Assembly: GCA_036562185.1 (NCBI GenBank)
Contig: DATCKN010000055.1
Span: 1 to 64,000 of the forward strand
Length of the DNA stretch: 64,000 nucleotides
Direction of reading: 5' to 3'
DNA from: Thermoclostridium sp036562185
GTDB lineage: Bacteria > Bacillota > Clostridia > DSM-8532
A program made the translations under genes and the position numbers. Positions 61,442 through 64,000 of the stretch are shown in pieces. A model generated the notes under the pieces. It had not been told where the DNA came from, did no database searches, and was given only the letters and a program-made list of their open reading frames with translations. Position 1 is the stretch's first letter; the number at the start of each line of letters is the position of its first letter.

Positions 61442-63796
61442 ATGCAGTATGGTTATTTTGATCAAAAGGCCCGTGAATATGTTATTACAAGACCTGACAC
61501 TCCGACTCCATGGATAAATTACATAGGAAGCGGGAAATACGGAGGTATTGTTTCCAACACCGGAGGCGGCTACAGTTTTCATAAGGATCCACAGAACAGA
61601 AGAATAACGAGATACAGGTACAATAATATCCCTATGGACAGGCCAGGCAGGTATATCTACATACGTGACAAAGCGACTGGTGAATACTGGAATCCCGGTT
61701 ACCAGCCGGTTCAGAGAAGACTTGACTCATACAGGTGCAGGCATGGGATGGGCTATACTGTTCTCGAAGGCGAATACAAAGGGATTGCAGCCGATGTGAC
61801 ATATTTCGTGCCCGACGACAGGGATTTTGAAATCTGGCTTGTACATATAAAAAATCTTTGCCATACCGAAAGGAAACTCCAGGTTTTCAGTTACGCAGAA
61901 TTCTGTTTCTGGGATGCCGTTATGGATCAGCAGAATGTTGACTGGGTTCAGCAGATAAACCAGGGAAGATATGAAGACCGGATAATAACATGGCAACCGC
62001 ATCAGTATAAGGACACCTGTACTTTCTTTGCAACCAGTGAAGAAATACACAGCTTTGACACAAATCTTGAATCTTTTATCGGAAAATACCATTCAGAAGC
62101 TAATCCAATCGCAGTGGAAACGGGAGCTTGTTCGAATTCCATATCATACCGGATGAACGGTGTAGGAGCCTTTTGCATAGACGTAAACCTGTCAGCCCGT
62201 GAAGAACGGGAGATGGTATTTATTCTTGGATTTACCGAAAACAAAAAAGCATTACGGGATGAGATAGGTAGTTTCCTGGATGTCAGTAATGCAAAAGAAG
62301 CCCTTGTAAGGCTAAAGGATTCATGGGCTGAATATCTTGATAATCTTTATGTTGAAACCCCTGATGACGAAACCAATATGTTTGTAAATACATGGAACCA
62401 GTATCAATGCAAGACAACATTCAATTGGTCAAGGTTTGTATCGCTGTACCAGCTTGGCTTGGGCAGGGGTATGGGTATAAGGGACAGCGCACAGGATACT
62501 CTTGGCGTAATGCATTCAATACCCGATCAGGCAAGGGAGCTCATTAAGAAATTGATACATTGCCAGTATACCGATGGGCGTGTATACCACCTGTTTTTCC
62601 CGTTAACAGGAGAAGGAGGGGTTGGCGATGCCCCTGTTGTGAAATTTGACTGGTATTCCGATGATCACCTTTGGCTTCCTCTTGCAGTAAATTCTTATCT
62701 GAAAGAAACAGGGGATTTTGATTTCCTAAACAGCATTGTGCCATACAACGATAAAAAAACCGAAGGTACTGTATGGGAACACCTGGACATGGCGATGGAG
62801 TTCACATATAACCAACGTGGGCCTCACGGGCTTGCCCTCGCCGGCAGGGCTGACTGGAATGATACGTTGAATCTTGATGTTGGTAACGGTATTGCCGAAA
62901 GCGTATTTACATCAATGCTTTTCTGCAAGGCTGCCCTTGAAATGATTCAGATGGCTGAATTAATAAAGGAAAAAGACAGTGCAATCAAATACCGGAACAT
63001 GTACGAGGAAATGAAAAAGGCTATAAATGAATCATGCTGGGATGGGGAATGGTACATACGGGCTTTTGATGATGAAGGTGGAATCATTGGTTCAAGAGAA
63101 AATGAGTTCGGGAAAATATTTGTAAACAGCCAGTCATGGGCTGTACTGGGGATGGTTGCTCCGGAGGAATATGCAAAAAAATGCCTTGATTCTGTTTATG
63201 AACTTTTGAATACCGAATATGGGATAGTTTTGATGTATCCAGGATATACCGAATATGATCCCAAAAAAGGGGGAATAACAACTTATCCGCCAGGCGCAAA
63301 GGAAAATGGCGGGATCTTCTGTCATGCAAACCCATGGATAATGATTGCCGAATGTCTGATGGGCAACGGGAACAGGGCATACCGGTATTACAGGCAGATA
63401 CTGCCTGCAAGGCGCAATAACGATGCTGAGCTGCTTGAAGTTGAACCCTATGTATACTGCCAGAACATTCTCGGCAAGGAACATCCCCAGTTCGGAACAG
63501 GAAGAAATTCGTGGCTTACAGGTACGGCTGCATGGAATATGGTAGCTATAAGCCAGTATATCCTGGGAATCAGGCCTGAGTATGAAAGTCTGACGGTGGA
63601 TCCGTGCATACCGTCCGGTTGGAAGGGGTTTAAGGCAAGAAGGAAGTTCAGGGGTTGTATTTACAATATAGAAGTAAAAAATCCCGATGGAGTATGTAAA
63701 GGGATAAAAAAAATAATTGTAGACGGTGTTGAAACCCGAAAAATACCGGTAAAACCTGCCGGGACTGTATGTGACTGCATAATCGTTATGGGTTGA
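61442..63796 (+). CDS. GH94 beta-glycoside phosphorylase (cellobiose/chitobiose phosphorylase-like)
   Basis: The 784-residue protein belongs to GH94, inverting phosphorylases that split disaccharides with phosphate to a sugar 1-phosphate. It starts MQYGYFDQKAREYVITRPDT, has an N-terminal beta-sandwich (to about 270) and an (alpha/alpha)6 barrel with GIRDSAQDTLGVMHSIP, YSDDHLWLPL, the catalytic-Asp region GRADWNDTLNLD (about 468-479), KENGGIFCHANPW and SWLTGTAAWN. It is shorter than the 811-residue cellobiose phosphorylase of C. thermocellum, and some blocks (RDSAQD, SDDHLW) resemble chitobiose phosphorylase, so the sugar is uncertain. GGAGG precedes ATG. No sugar transporter adjoins. Confidence 0.88.
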   Translation: MQYGYFDQKAREYVITRPDTPTPWINYIGSGKYGGIVSNTGGGYSFHKDPQNRRITRYRYNNIPMDRPGRYIYIRDKATGEYWNPGYQPVQRRLDSYRCRHGMGYTVLEGEYKGIAADVTYFVPDDRDFEIWLVHIKNLCHTERKLQVFSYAEFCFWDAVMDQQNVDWVQQINQGRYEDRIITWQPHQYKDTCTFFATSEEIHSFDTNLESFIGKYHSEANPIAVETGACSNSISYRMNGVGAFCIDVNLSAREEREMVFILGFTENKKALRDEIGSFLDVSNAKEALVRLKDSWAEYLDNLYVETPDDETNMFVNTWNQYQCKTTFNWSRFVSLYQLGLGRGMGIRDSAQDTLGVMHSIPDQARELIKKLIHCQYTDGRVYHLFFPLTGEGGVGDAPVVKFDWYSDDHLWLPLAVNSYLKETGDFDFLNSIVPYNDKKTEGTVWEHLDMAMEFTYNQRGPHGLALAGRADWNDTLNLDVGNGIAESVFTSMLFCKAALEMIQMAELIKEKDSAIKYRNMYEEMKKAINESCWDGEWYIRAFDDEGGIIGSRENEFGKIFVNSQSWAVLGMVAPEEYAKKCLDSVYELLNTEYGIVLMYPGYTEYDPKKGGITTYPPGAKENGGIFCHANPWIMIAECLMGNGNRAYRYYRQILPARRNNDAELLEVEPYVYCQNILGKEHPQFGTGRNSWLTGTAAWNMVAISQYILGIRPEYESLTVDPCIPSGWKGFKARRKFRGCIYNIEVKNPDGVCKGIKKIIVDGVETRKIPVKPAGTVCDCIIVMG

Positions 63797-63851
63797 TTGA
63801 AAATGCCGGAAGAAAAATTATTAAAAAATAAAAAATATATTATAAATTGTG

Positions 63852-63879
63852 GGAACTTTTTCTGGACTTATAAGTCTAA
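63852..63879 (+). promoter_or_regulatory. Candidate ECF-sigma-type promoter
   Basis: GGAACTTTTTC (63852-63862) and AGTCTAA (63873-63879) have the sequence and spacing (16 bases after GGAAC) of ECF promoters of the GGAAC/CGTCTAA kind. A perfect 12-bp palindrome GACTTATAAGTC (63865-63876) overlaps it. Only about 35 bases separate it from a terminator. Confidence 0.4.
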
Positions 63880-63913
63880 CTGATGTAACTGGCTAACCCG
63901 CAACTGTAAAATT

Positions 63914-63963
63914 AAAAAAAGCATAGTACTCAACTTTAATTGTTGCGGCTATGCTTTTTTTTC
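63914..63963 (+). terminator. Rho-independent terminator
   Basis: AAAAAGCATAG and CTATGCTTTTT form a stem with an inner CAAC/GTTG pairing, followed by TTTTTTTT; the A-run before it makes it potentially bidirectional. It ends GH94 transcription and any transcript from the promoter at 63852. Confidence 0.88.
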
Positions 63964-64000
63964 ACCCCCTATTTTACAGGTGGCGGGTATATTTACATAT

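Noticed and set aside
1..64000. CRISPR arrays, prophage genes, rRNA operons or complete tRNA genes
   Set aside because: No regularly spaced repeats, phage structural genes, rRNA sequence or complete tRNA cloverleaf were found on reading both strands.

Overview
The window looks like a chromosomal segment of a low-to-moderate GC, spore-former-type Clostridia (Firmicutes), most like the cellulolytic, often thermophilic cluster III relatives. The reasons are AGGAGG-type ribosome sites with frequent TTG/GTG starts, the gene order nusB-xseA-xseB-ispA-dxs-tlyA-nadK-argR-recN, an OLE RNA with its membrane protein partner (typical of extremophilic or anaerobic Firmicutes), S-layer homology proteins, a GH94 disaccharide phosphorylase and a corrinoid methyl-transfer module. 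This placement is inference from gene content; no 16S rRNA gene is present.

Layout. (1) 1-600: the 3' end of an IS4-superfamily transposase and a terminator. (2) 860-15225: a long housekeeping run on the + strand: nusB, exonuclease VII, isoprenoid genes ispA and dxs, a PAP2-like protein, the OLE RNA with oapA inserted between the two isoprenoid genes, then tlyA, nadK, argR, recN, ysxC, cinA and murJ. (3) 15261-17185: recA with a LexA-type operator, and recX. (4) 17207-21829: two riboswitch-controlled uptake systems, THF riboswitch-folT and cobalamin riboswitch-BtuFCD-like ABC transporter. (5) 21938-24661: an iron-sulfur aldo/keto reductase and an iron alcohol dehydrogenase. (6) 24883-31387: a seven-gene pst-pho phosphate operon on the - strand behind a Pho-box-like repeat array. 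(7) 31641-39928: a secreted CAP/SLH protein, a lipoprotein stub, a MarR-controlled heterodimeric ABC exporter whose second half is frameshifted, and a TPR/LRR protein. (8) 40006-45090: a corrinoid protein, a PocR/AraC regulator, a corrinoid reductive activator and a DUF1638 protein, with no methyltransferase gene in view. (9) 45390-57498: rpsO, pnp, glgA, nth, a GGDEF protein, cheW, argJ, purine nucleoside phosphorylase and a split ThrE-type exporter. (10) 57660-63962: S-adenosylhomocysteinase, an HTH-methyltransferase fusion, a PD-(D/E)XK-like protein, an HD hydrolase, a GH94 phosphorylase, and a possible ECF-sigma promoter followed almost at once by a terminator.

Connections. Cobalamin taken up by the BtuFCD-like system could feed the corrinoid module, and the THF riboswitch-folT unit would supply the usual methyl acceptor of such modules. 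argR lies in the window, and an ARG-box-like palindrome overlaps the argJ promoter. The most notable elements are the OLE RNA-OapA pair, the THF riboswitch with two mutually exclusive pairings around the folT ribosome binding site, the orphan corrinoid module, the SAHH/HTH-methyltransferase/PD-(D/E)XK/HD neighbourhood, and the short ECF-type transcription unit at the right end.
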